A stretch of 34,888 nt of DNA from a virus: positions 1 through 34,888 of the IMG/VR virus record IMGVR_UViG_3300025128_000162; one strand, given 5' to 3'. Of this stretch, positions 1 to 8,554 are shown piece after piece. Every line of letters starts with the position of its first letter. The first letter of the stretch is position 1. Under the pieces are notes generated by a model. That model saw only the letters and a list, made by a program, of their open reading frames with translations. It had not been told where the DNA came from and did not search any database. The translations under genes and the position numbers were made by a program.

Positions 1-400
1 CCTGTTTCATAACGTATCGGTAAGATGTTGAAGAACCATTCTTGTAGACGTAAAGTTTTACGTCACCGTAAGTTGCACTGGTTAAATACACGTTTGACCA
101 AATCAAATACTTTCCCGTTTCTCCCGGAGTCCATCTATAGTTGGTAGATGAATCAAATGCTGAATCAGTGTCCCAAGACTCTGTGTTAAAAATGAGTTTT
201 GTCCATGCCCCGGAACCGATTGATTGAGACGCATCGTTGTATGCCGAAAAACTTGGAGTATTGTCTCCACCGAAACCAGTGGCAGTCCCACTGTTCGCTA
301 TCGTCACGCCACTTGGAATTGAGATGGTTGTCCCGCTAGTTCCAAGACTTAGCGTTGATCCGCTTTCTTTGTCGATTGCGTTTACGTTGATTGTTGACAT
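1..400 (-). CDS. C1q-like small tail protein, partial (cut by left window edge)
   Basis: An open frame starts with ATG at 398-400 and runs off the left edge in frame, giving 133 residues. It begins MSTINVNAIDKESG, carries the segment SGTATGFGGDNTPSFSAY, then WTKLIFNTESWDTDSAFDSS and VYKNGS. The same blocks occur in the genes at 33186-33758 and 34068-34655, so this is a third paralogue missing about 60 C-terminal residues. The pattern is that of compact trimeric beta-sandwich (C1q/TNF-like) domains found on phage fibre tips, so a receptor-binding role is inferred. Its start overlaps the tail fibre stop codon by one base (TAATG), which indicates translational coupling. Confidence 0.75.
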   Translation of the reverse strand, partial: MSTINVNAIDKESGSTLSLGTSGTTISIPSGVTIANSGTATGFGGDNTPSFSAYNDASQSIGSGAWTKLIFNTESWDTDSAFDSSTNYRWTPGETGKYLIWSNVYLTSATYGDVKLYVYKNGSSTSYRYVMKQ

Positions 401-1734
401 TAGACGATCACCCAAGTTGAACCGCTAGACACGGTTATCGTGCCCGTTACCGAAATTGGTCCGGCGCTGACACCGTTGTAGTTTGCTGTGATGGTGTAGT
501 CCTCACCGATGGCTATCTCATTCTCAAAAACAGTCGCCTCACCGTTCCCGCCTGATGCGCCCCCACCGATTGCGCCCCATGCAGTCGAGTACCCTTCAAA
601 ACCCCCTGTCGTTGTGTTGTAGCGGATGTAACCGGCTGACGGTGATCCATCGCGTTGTGCGGTCGTGCCTGACGGTAGCGCGCCTGATCCTGTTGCGGAG
701 GTTTTGGCGACTACGGTTGAGGAATCGACAGCAACGTCTGCCCAACTACTGCCATCAAAGACGCGCATTCGATCTGTCGCAGTGTTGAAATACATATCCC
801 CTGCCGTGAGTGCGTCACCGTCATTGTCTACCGTGGGATCGCTAGAGTGAGCGCCCAAGTACACATCATCGAAGTTATCCGCCGCGAGTTCTGCCGCCGC
901 TTGCGCCGCTTCTGCCGCTGTCTTAGCGGTTTCTGCCGCGTTCTTGTATGTGAGTGCGTTTGACTCTGAGGTGGCCGCGTTTGTCGCTGACGTTGATGCT
1001 GACGTTGCGGAGGTTGATGCGTTACTGGCTTGCGTGGTTGACGTTGCCGCATCTGCGGCTGTGCTAACTGCGTCTGCCGCCGTACTCACTGCATCCGCCG
1101 CTGTGCTTACTGCATCCGCCGCCGTGCTTACCGCGTCTGCCGCTGTCGCGGTTGCGTTTGTGGATGATGTGGTCGCGGAAGTAGCGGAATTGGTTTCCGA
1201 TGTCGCCGCCGCCGCCGCACTTGCCGCCGCCGCTGTCGCTGAAGCCGCCGCGTCAGTCGTAATCCCGTCTACCGCATCAGCGGAGTTCTCAAGAGCGGTT
1301 CCACCAGAATTCCACTTCAGTGCTTTCCCTGCTGACGGGAGCGGTAGATACGTGCTTGTAGTCGAATCCGATACAGGCATCTGCATCGCTCTGTCGATTT
1401 CTTCTTGAAGTTGCTGATCGACTTGAGTGAGTTTGTCCAACGCCGCTTCATGCGTTTCGGCAGGGAATGTGTCATAGGGAACGTAGTCAACGGTCTGCGT
1501 CTTAGGAACGATGCGGCGGATAACAATCTTTGCCGCGCTTGCGGGGGCTGTAGTAAATACAACCGTTGCTGTCGATCCTACTAACGTAACGCTGTAATCT
1601 GAACTTGACACCGTAGAGTCATCAACAGACACATCGACATGAGAGGAATCCGTTACAGGGTATGTAAGCGGATAACTCGTCTGAGAGCCATCACCAGTGA
1701 AGGCATCTCTGTTATTGGTGGTGCTAATAGTCAT
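400..1734 (-). CDS. T7 gp17-like tail fibre protein
   Basis: This 444-residue protein is the likely host-recognition fibre. Residues about 1-120 resemble the N-terminal, tail-attaching domain of T7 gp17: a DAFTGDGSQTSYPLTYPV start, then FPAETHEAALDKLTQVDQQL leading into a helix. The middle (about 165-290) is an Ala/Ser/Thr-rich predicted coiled-coil shaft with exact heptads (see repeat). It is followed by a segment with YLGAHSSDPTVDNDGDAL and GDMYFNTATDRMRVFDGSSW, common in fibres of marine phages, and a short beta-rich end. It lies directly after the three ejection protein genes, as gene 17 follows gene 16 in T7. Its start overlaps the upstream gene by 11 bases. Confidence 0.85.
   Translation of the reverse strand: MTISTTNNRDAFTGDGSQTSYPLTYPVTDSSHVDVSVDDSTVSSSDYSVTLVGSTATVVFTTAPASAAKIVIRRIVPKTQTVDYVPYDTFPAETHEAALDKLTQVDQQLQEEIDRAMQMPVSDSTTSTYLPLPSAGKALKWNSGGTALENSADAVDGITTDAAASATAAAASAAAAATSETNSATSATTSSTNATATAADAVSTAADAVSTAADAVSTAADAVSTAADAATSTTQASNASTSATSASTSATNAATSESNALTYKNAAETAKTAAEAAQAAAELAADNFDDVYLGAHSSDPTVDNDGDALTAGDMYFNTATDRMRVFDGSSWADVAVDSSTVVAKTSATGSGALPSGTTAQRDGSPSAGYIRYNTTTGGFEGYSTAWGAIGGGASGGNGEATVFENEIAIGEDYTITANYNGVSAGPISVTGTITVSSGSTWVIV
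1058..1141 (-). repeat. four 21-bp heptad-coding units in tail fibre shaft
   Basis: Four consecutive 21-base units (1058-1078, 1079-1099, 1100-1120, 1121-1141) each encode the heptad A-D-A-V-S-T-A on the minus strand, with partial units on both sides. The peptide is exact, but the DNA units differ at third codon positions (for example GCG/GCA for Ala and TCT/TCC on the plus strand). This is an old or synonymously diversified coiled-coil repeat rather than a fresh tandem duplication. Confidence 0.85.
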
Positions 1735-4700
1735 TTATCATGTTCCTGATGTTCTCCGCTACAGCCTGATCGTCCTGTGTAATACGTAATAATGGGTGGC
1801 TTTGAAATGGGGCCAAGCGTCTTGTAGCCCTAATGTCTGATTCAGATACATCGCCGCCTTGAATCAATCTTGAAACGGCTTGCGCGGTGGAATTCAAATC
1901 ACTAACAAGCCCTTCTGTTGGGCCGAACACATCTCCGTGCCAATTCCGCGAGTAGTACCGAGTGATTTCGTGTCCGCCCAATGGATTAAAGCCTAAGAAA
2001 TTCCCTGTGGCTTTCTCTGATATCGCTAATATATCGGCCAAAATTCCTGTGAATCCGCTTCTGTCATACGCCTCTCTCAAAAATCGCGTGTAGTTGTCAG
2101 AGGGGTCAACCCACTCACCTTTGTGCATGTAGTGTTTAAGTTCAAACACTAACCCGCCCATAGCAAGCATCGTTATCATTCCCGCTAGTGCGTTTCCATC
2201 CCCCGCCGCAATAAGTTGAGTCTGCGGAATAAATATCCTGTTAAACGCCGCAAAAGAGAACGACTTGAACTGCCCAACAACTTTTCCGGCTATTGATCTT
2301 GACCAAAGAGGGAGATCGCCCGCGCCGGGAGTCACGACACCTGTATCTGCTTCACGCTTTAGGATTGCTCGCATGAAGTCAACGACTGGAAGTTCGTCGC
2401 CAAGATCGTTGACCCATTTGTCAAGGTTCGGGATTCTTACTCCGTCAACAGTCTCGCCGTGCTTGTTAAAGTTAGTCTTGAGTTCGTCAAGAATCTCGTC
2501 GGAGATGCCAGACTTATTCAGTTTGGCCCTTCTGGTCTTGGAAAGCCTCAGAGTTCCTGTTGCGTACCCAAGAATCTCGTCCATGTAAAGAAGTATCTGC
2601 AACTTCTTTGCCATGTCATTCCAATGATTCATTCCAGAAATTTTGAAAGTTATGTCTGCGCCTTGATCTAACTTTCTTGCCCAATTCCTTTGGGGAATGA
2701 GGTCATCATGCTGTTTAATAATGTGCGCTCTGTCGCCCGTAAGGATTTCTGCAACCACGCTAAGTCGGTCTAACTCTTTACGAGACAAAGAGCGTAATGC
2801 GGGGTTTGAGGCCAACTTCCCTATCAATGACAGGGTTCGCCCTAGTCCGCGCCGACCAACAATCGCGCCAACGTCTGTCATGGACGGGATTAAAACGCCG
2901 CCCATAAGACGCATCACGTTAAATGATCTAAGGCCTGCCCCTACATCGTTGTAAATGCTGTTAAAAGAGGTTCCAACCTTGCCATGCTTACCCTGCAAGA
3001 CGTTATACACACCTTCAAACTTTTCCCTCAAGCGACGATGATCTTTTTCAATGGCTCGACGCGCTTTGATGTTAGGTTCCGCTTCGATTAGCAGTCGATA
3101 CCCTTCGTCAATCTCTTTTAGGATTTTTTCGGGATCATCAAGCCCTTCTCTTTTAAGATGAAGTAAAGTAATCATCTCTTTGTCGTGAGCATCAAACATT
3201 TCATTGATGCCCGTTCTAACAAATGCAACTTTGCGTCCATCTCCCGCATCAACAGCGCGGAAATTCTTTGAGCGCAGTTTGAGTTTTCTTTCTTTGGTTC
3301 TTTGAGAGCCGGGAACTACGATTGATTTATCAAAATGCGCGTTATGACGCTGAACAATCGTTTCCCACGTTTTCTCAAGAGACTTTCTTAAAACTTTTTC
3401 ATCAAGCGTATTGCCCGCCTGATCCTGTAGATCATCTATGGCGGTCTTGATCCACAACTGCTTGTTCTCAAACATGCCAACAGAATTCCAGATAGTAGGC
3501 ATGTATCTGGTATCACCAAACGGGATGGAATAACCTTCCCTCTCTGGAATAATTGAGGTTTTTCTTTCCTCAATCATCTGCTCTCGCGCTTTTACCAACC
3601 TATCAAGTCGGCTTTGGGCGGAGCGGTCTTTTGCTTTGAGTTTATTCCTCGCGGTTGTTAGGCTGTTTAAACGCTTTTGTACGTCATTGCGTTTTGATTC
3701 AACATCCCTTATCCGCGCAGAAATAGTTTTCTGAACTTCAATGTCTTTAGGCTTTCTCTTGCGTAACGATCCTAGTTCTTTCGATAACGCCTTCTTTTCG
3801 CCCTTGAGTTTCTGTATCTCAATGTTCTTTTCAGATATCTGCTTATCGTTGCGCTTCTTTCCTTTAGCCGCGTTGATATCTTTTTCAGATTTCTTGATTT
3901 TATTGTCTAGCAGTTCAATTCGCTTTGTCATGGAGCGAATTTCGTCTGCGTTAGCGGCGGGGATCAGCCCCTCTTTTGCGTAAGCCTCTTGGAGCGGCTT
4001 TCTTACTTCATCTAACTGCTTGACAGCGGTATTGATGGCATCAAATTTTGACGGATCATCGTACCGATACGCTCTTTCAAACAATTCATTGAGTTCCGTG
4101 TCGGAAATTTTATGTTCCCGCATCGCTTTTTTAAGATCAGACCATATTTTCAGCCGCTTGATCTGAACAACAGCAAGATCAGATTGAATTCTTGCCTCAA
4201 CAGGAACACTGCTTGGAAGAAAATCATCCATCTTGCGGAAAAATGGAACCCCAATTAACCGCTCGGTAGTTTTTGCAAGATAAGGAAGCCGCGCCATTGC
4301 CAAATCAGCAACCGGAGTCATCCTTCTGAACCATCTGTAAAACCAGCGCCCTTTTACCTCAAGCATCTCATTCTCTTCTTTGAGCATCAGCGCGTATTTT
4401 TCAGACTCGTCTATCTCTCCCGCCGCGTGTCTTGCGTTAATTGATTCCAAGACCTCTGGACGCGAATAGGAAGTAACCTGTTCACCGTTTTGAAGAGCCT
4501 TAAAGTCCGTGTCCAGTTTTTCAACGACAGGCGCAAGATCGGGTGGCAACCTTTTACCAAACGCAACACCCATCGCCCCCGATAAAAATGCCTCTGCACC
4601 TACGTTGTATAGAGATTCTTCAAGAGTTCGGAAGTCATGCAGATTATGTAAAGCAACTTCTCTTGCCGTGCCTGTGGCGGCTCCCGCTAGACCCCATTTG

Positions 4701-5152
4701 CCTAATCTTGCAAGCCATGTTGCCCCTTTTATTGGGGCGCTTGCCAGAACAAACGCCCATTCAGCGGGGTCGGTAATCGTCCCCAACGCATGAGCGGCAA
4801 GAAGTTGGCTTGCTCCCGCGTTCTGAATAATCTCTCTATTGCGCTTTTCTAGTTCAGCCCGCTTTAAGAGCCATCTCGCTTCGGATTCGTTTGTCGCGTC
4901 AATAGTTATCATCTGCTCAAACAAATCAGACGAAAACTCAAATGAGTTGAATGTCGGCTTAATGTAGTCCCCATGCTCGTTATAACGAGTCATCGGGCGT
5001 GGGCCTAATTCATCCTGTATCGACCATTGACCAGAGATATACTCATTCTGGCGCACAGCCTTTGCGACATCTGCAAAGACCTCTTCGTCTTCAACGGGTT
5101 GAGGGAACGCCATCAAAGGGGATGACGTTACCGGAGTCAGTTTAAGGGGCAT
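1724..5152 (-). CDS. large internal virion / DNA ejection protein (T7 gp16 position)
   Basis: This 1142-residue protein occupies the place of T7 gp16, directly before the tail fibre and after two other ejection-protein candidates. I see hydrophobic Ala/Gly-rich stretches near residues 150-200, and a very long charged coiled coil (about 400-560) with many Lys, Glu and Arg and segments such as KKSEKDINAAKGKKRNDKQ. Further weakly hydrophobic stretches lie in the C-terminal third. No lytic transglycosylase motif is visible at the N terminus, unlike T7 gp16. The role, forming part of the trans-envelope DNA ejection channel, is inferred from position, size and composition. It overlaps the 861-residue gene by 11 bases. 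Confidence 0.65.
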   Translation of the reverse strand: MPLKLTPVTSSPLMAFPQPVEDEEVFADVAKAVRQNEYISGQWSIQDELGPRPMTRYNEHGDYIKPTFNSFEFSSDLFEQMITIDATNESEARWLLKRAELEKRNREIIQNAGASQLLAAHALGTITDPAEWAFVLASAPIKGATWLARLGKWGLAGAATGTAREVALHNLHDFRTLEESLYNVGAEAFLSGAMGVAFGKRLPPDLAPVVEKLDTDFKALQNGEQVTSYSRPEVLESINARHAAGEIDESEKYALMLKEENEMLEVKGRWFYRWFRRMTPVADLAMARLPYLAKTTERLIGVPFFRKMDDFLPSSVPVEARIQSDLAVVQIKRLKIWSDLKKAMREHKISDTELNELFERAYRYDDPSKFDAINTAVKQLDEVRKPLQEAYAKEGLIPAANADEIRSMTKRIELLDNKIKKSEKDINAAKGKKRNDKQISEKNIEIQKLKGEKKALSKELGSLRKRKPKDIEVQKTISARIRDVESKRNDVQKRLNSLTTARNKLKAKDRSAQSRLDRLVKAREQMIEERKTSIIPEREGYSIPFGDTRYMPTIWNSVGMFENKQLWIKTAIDDLQDQAGNTLDEKVLRKSLEKTWETIVQRHNAHFDKSIVVPGSQRTKERKLKLRSKNFRAVDAGDGRKVAFVRTGINEMFDAHDKEMITLLHLKREGLDDPEKILKEIDEGYRLLIEAEPNIKARRAIEKDHRRLREKFEGVYNVLQGKHGKVGTSFNSIYNDVGAGLRSFNVMRLMGGVLIPSMTDVGAIVGRRGLGRTLSLIGKLASNPALRSLSRKELDRLSVVAEILTGDRAHIIKQHDDLIPQRNWARKLDQGADITFKISGMNHWNDMAKKLQILLYMDEILGYATGTLRLSKTRRAKLNKSGISDEILDELKTNFNKHGETVDGVRIPNLDKWVNDLGDELPVVDFMRAILKREADTGVVTPGAGDLPLWSRSIAGKVVGQFKSFSFAAFNRIFIPQTQLIAAGDGNALAGMITMLAMGGLVFELKHYMHKGEWVDPSDNYTRFLREAYDRSGFTGILADILAISEKATGNFLGFNPLGGHEITRYYSRNWHGDVFGPTEGLVSDLNSTAQAVSRLIQGGDVSESDIRATRRLAPFQSHPLLRITQDDQAVAENIRNMINDY

Positions 5153-7727
5153 CGGGTGCTATTCGCCCGTTTTGAAGCAACCAAAAATGGTAGTTGCCTC
5201 TTTGAATATCCATCTCCTTTATCGCCACTTCCTTGTTTGGATGATTTGGATCGTTGATGTACGCCTTTGCAACTTCTTCAAACATTTTCATCTCGTTGAC
5301 GTAGACAAGTTCCTTTTGAGTGGTGGTTGCGGCAGGGGTCATAATGTCATCGCTTAATGACAACTTCTTCCACTTTCCTAGCGGGCCTCCGTATTCGCTA
5401 ACAAGCATGTCAAAGGATTCTTTGCCTTCGTTTGCGGCGGCGGCTTCGCCCATGCTCTTCCTCAGTTTCGATTCTGCTTTGCCAAACTTAATCTCTGCAT
5501 AAACGAGTTGGCTAGGCTTGGAAGCCTCAACAACAATATCCCCTTCGGCTTCAGCCGCAGTCAGAACATCCTGCTCTGACCGAATGTTGATCGCAATGGG
5601 ATTGCCCTCATACACAAGCCTGTAGGTGGGGTCGGTTGGATGGTACTCAGCCAATTCAAAACCCACTTTGTTTGGCTCAAACCTTTGGCCTGTCCTATCA
5701 AAGATTTCATCAAGCACTTCCCGCTTATGGACTTCGATCCACATGTTTTCCGTGCTTGGAAACGGGATGTTGCTATGAACTGCATAGGGCGACATGTACA
5801 TCATCTGAGGCCCATCAGATTCTCCCGTTGCTACGTAACCCCACACTTTGCCAAGATTGTTAGAAACCATACGCACTGCTGTTTCATGGTTGCCTTTAAA
5901 GCCCTGCTTGTATAGTTCTTCCGCTTGGGCGAAAACGCTTTCGGCTACGTAGTAGTCATCCAAGTCAATGCCGTAGAATTTGTTTATCTGCTGTTCAATT
6001 GACTCACGGAATTTCTTTTTATTGTTGTCATCGTCTAAAAAAGTAGTCGCTTGTTTAGTCCAGTTCTTTGCCATTGCGTCAGTGTGGCGCAACCAAAGAT
6101 CAGCAGTGGTCGCTGTGTCATACGAGTTTTCTTTTACAAACGCATCAAACTCGCTCAACCCTTGCGGCGGCGCTCTCAGCCCAAGAAACTGAACAGCCGA
6201 TACTGCTGTGGCAATATCCTCTAACTTGTCTTCTCTTGGGTTATTGATAAGCCTTTTAATTTCTAGCGTCAGCAAGTCGGGAACCCAACCGCCACCACCT
6301 TTCATTAACTGCTTGCCTATCTGTAGTCCCGCGACCAACCCTTCCGGTGTTCGGATGTCAATTCCTTGCGATGCAAGAGATTTCTCATACAGATCGTTAG
6401 CGACTGGAATATCGCTAGGATACCAATTGTTTTGAGCAATACGCTGTAAAGACTCTAGTTCGGCTTGTCTTAACTCTTCTTCTGTTTGTGCGCTAGCCCT
6501 TGCCGCGTACTCGCTACGCAAATTTTGACCAAGATAATTAAGAATCTGTATGCGCTCCGCAGGGAACAGTCCAGTTTCTTGATCTAATTCAAGTCTGGCT
6601 TTTTCTATATCTTGCTGTATTGCGTCTAAAGAATCGTATTCTTCGCCAGTTAAATACTTACTCGCGTACAAATTTTGGGTTGCAACAAACTTTTCGTTTT
6701 GTGCTGTGATGGCGGCAGAAGCACTCATGTCGCGTGAGGCTTTTTCTTTGCGGAGCCTGTCGTATGTTTGGCTCATCGCGGTATCAACAGCCGCTTGATA
6801 CTCTGCTTCAGAGGTAAACACAGTGCCGTCTATCGGCATGTTGTTTAACTGCTCTTCATGCTCAATCGCTTGTGCATAAGTTTGTATTTCCAACTCCCCA
6901 ACAGCGGCGGCAAGAACCGCAGTGCTTTTTCTTAGGGCAACACGCTCAAGCGCCTCTATCTGAGTTTGGCTGTAAAGAGCGTTTTCTTTGACAATTTCAA
7001 GATGCTTTGCAATATCCCCAAGACTTTCTGTTTTAAGAATTGAGTCTCTTGTGCTTTTAAACTCAATGTTTGTTCTGTAAGGGTCAACTTGCAGGGCCGC
7101 GGCTTCTGGCGTTGATCTACCAGAGTCAATTAAGTCTTGGTAAATTTCGTCTACTACTTCAACGCTGTTGGCATTTTCCAATCTTTGCTTGATAGCATCG
7201 CCCGCCCGCTCGTTTTCTTTATCTAAAACGAACTTGCCAATCTCTTCGTTGACGCGGCCATCAATGCCTGTTCGATACAGGCCAAACTGGTTCTTCCCTG
7301 CTTGGGTACGCAACTGGTATTTATCAAGAATACGCTCTGCAATATCTTCAGAGTCGGTCTTGTACTTGTCTTCAAGCTCAAGGTAGGGGTAGGTATTTGT
7401 TTCGGGGTCATACGTCTTCCCGTTCAAAACATTTTGACCGTACCACTCTCCCGCTAGAGCGTTCTGATACTCTTGGGATGCCGCCTTTGCCGCTTGTATG
7501 TCTGCCTTTACAACAGCGTCCGCGTAAATATTTACTGACTTATTTACAGCACTGGCTATCGCGCCCCATTTGCGATCTGCCGCTCTCGCAATGTAGGAGT
7601 AATCAGTCGGCATGTTGCCCGATACTCTGCGGATTGCAGGTCTACGCATGGCGGGAGCATCGCGGAGTACCGCCCTTTGCGTGGGCATCCGCGTATCGTG
7701 ACGTTCAGAATAAGTGGGTAACTTCAT
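5142..7727 (-). CDS. internal virion protein (T7 gp15 position)
   Basis: This 861-residue, soluble, mostly helical protein has a basic N terminus (MKLPTYSERHDTRMPTQRAV) and long Ala/Glu/Gln-rich helical stretches. Size and place, between a 273-residue gp14-like protein and the 1142-residue gp16-like protein, match T7 gp15 (747 residues), a core and ejection protein. I cannot point to a diagnostic motif, so the assignment is by synteny and is inference. Its start lies three bases after the stop of the 273-residue gene, and its end overlaps the next start, consistent with one polycistronic late message. Confidence 0.65.
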   Translation of the reverse strand: MKLPTYSERHDTRMPTQRAVLRDAPAMRRPAIRRVSGNMPTDYSYIARAADRKWGAIASAVNKSVNIYADAVVKADIQAAKAASQEYQNALAGEWYGQNVLNGKTYDPETNTYPYLELEDKYKTDSEDIAERILDKYQLRTQAGKNQFGLYRTGIDGRVNEEIGKFVLDKENERAGDAIKQRLENANSVEVVDEIYQDLIDSGRSTPEAAALQVDPYRTNIEFKSTRDSILKTESLGDIAKHLEIVKENALYSQTQIEALERVALRKSTAVLAAAVGELEIQTYAQAIEHEEQLNNMPIDGTVFTSEAEYQAAVDTAMSQTYDRLRKEKASRDMSASAAITAQNEKFVATQNLYASKYLTGEEYDSLDAIQQDIEKARLELDQETGLFPAERIQILNYLGQNLRSEYAARASAQTEEELRQAELESLQRIAQNNWYPSDIPVANDLYEKSLASQGIDIRTPEGLVAGLQIGKQLMKGGGGWVPDLLTLEIKRLINNPREDKLEDIATAVSAVQFLGLRAPPQGLSEFDAFVKENSYDTATTADLWLRHTDAMAKNWTKQATTFLDDDNNKKKFRESIEQQINKFYGIDLDDYYVAESVFAQAEELYKQGFKGNHETAVRMVSNNLGKVWGYVATGESDGPQMMYMSPYAVHSNIPFPSTENMWIEVHKREVLDEIFDRTGQRFEPNKVGFELAEYHPTDPTYRLVYEGNPIAINIRSEQDVLTAAEAEGDIVVEASKPSQLVYAEIKFGKAESKLRKSMGEAAAANEGKESFDMLVSEYGGPLGKWKKLSLSDDIMTPAATTTQKELVYVNEMKMFEEVAKAYINDPNHPNKEVAIKEMDIQRGNYHFWLLQNGRIAPDAP

Positions 7728-7730
7728 CTT

Positions 7731-8552
7731 TTAAGACCACGATGAGAAGGATGACGTATACGGGCCAGAGAACGATGAACCGTATGAAGAATATGCGACT
7801 GTTGGCGCGGTTGCTGTCGGCGCAGGTGAAGAGAATCCACCGCCTTGCGCCCACAAACCTATGCCGCTTGATACCGCGTTACTTACGGCTCCCCACATGG
7901 CGGCAGAGGCGTTAGCGGCCCCCGCTTCTTCAGCGATATCTCCCGCACGTTCCATAGCAACGGCTCTTGCAGATGCGTCAGCCATAGCAACTTCCGCCTG
8001 TAGTGATGCGTTAGCCACCAATACTTCTGCCTGTTGATCCGCCTGTAGGCGTGTAATATCCCGCCTGTCTCTACCCTCAGAGGCGATAGTCAGAAGCGTC
8101 AACTTCTGCTTGTTAATCATGTAATCGCGTCTGCGAAAACCCTCTACGACCTGTGAGTTGAGGTGGTACTGAGGCGAGCCAAGTTCAGCGACGAATCCTG
8201 TGGATGCCGCCATAGCGCGAATCTCTCCCGCTAACGCTCCTTCTGAGGCTTTGTGAAGTCTTAAATCTTCCTCGCTCTGAATCGAAACATGAGCAAGATT
8301 GTTAAGCGTGGCTCTTTCGTGAGCGAGAGCATTTGCTTCGCCTACCTCAAGAACTGCGGCGGCATTGTTGTGCGCCGCGCCTGTGATTGCACCCGCGTTA
8401 ATTTCCGCCACCTGCATCACATCTTCGGCATTGGCGTAGTTTGCTTCTTTGGTTAAGCGGCCCGCCAGTCTGTGGGCAGAGGCTTGCTTGCTTCCCGCTA
8501 ACAGGGATACCCCTGCATTAGCAATCGCCGCGATAACTAAAGGATTAGCCAT
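7731..8552 (-). CDS. internal virion protein (T7 gp14 position)
   Basis: This 273-residue protein is extremely Ala-rich. It has an N-terminal hydrophobic stretch (MANPLVIAAIANAGVSLLAG), a long Ala-rich helical body (EVLVANASLQAEVAMADASA) and a Ser/Gly-rich tail. T7-type gp14 proteins are about 200 residues, Ala-rich, membrane-interacting, and lie between tail tubular protein B and gp15, as here. Role inferred: the outer-membrane part of the DNA ejection channel. It follows the tail tubular B gene with a two-base gap. Confidence 0.65.
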   Translation of the reverse strand: MANPLVIAAIANAGVSLLAGSKQASAHRLAGRLTKEANYANAEDVMQVAEINAGAITGAAHNNAAAVLEVGEANALAHERATLNNLAHVSIQSEEDLRLHKASEGALAGEIRAMAASTGFVAELGSPQYHLNSQVVEGFRRRDYMINKQKLTLLTIASEGRDRRDITRLQADQQAEVLVANASLQAEVAMADASARAVAMERAGDIAEEAGAANASAAMWGAVSNAVSSGIGLWAQGGGFSSPAPTATAPTVAYSSYGSSFSGPYTSSFSSWS

Positions 8553-8554
8553 TG

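Noticed and set aside
944-1408. Ala/Val-rich plus-strand frame opposite the tail fibre
   Set aside because: It is the mirror of the repetitive Ala/Ser/Thr-coding shaft; low complexity and no ribosome binding site.
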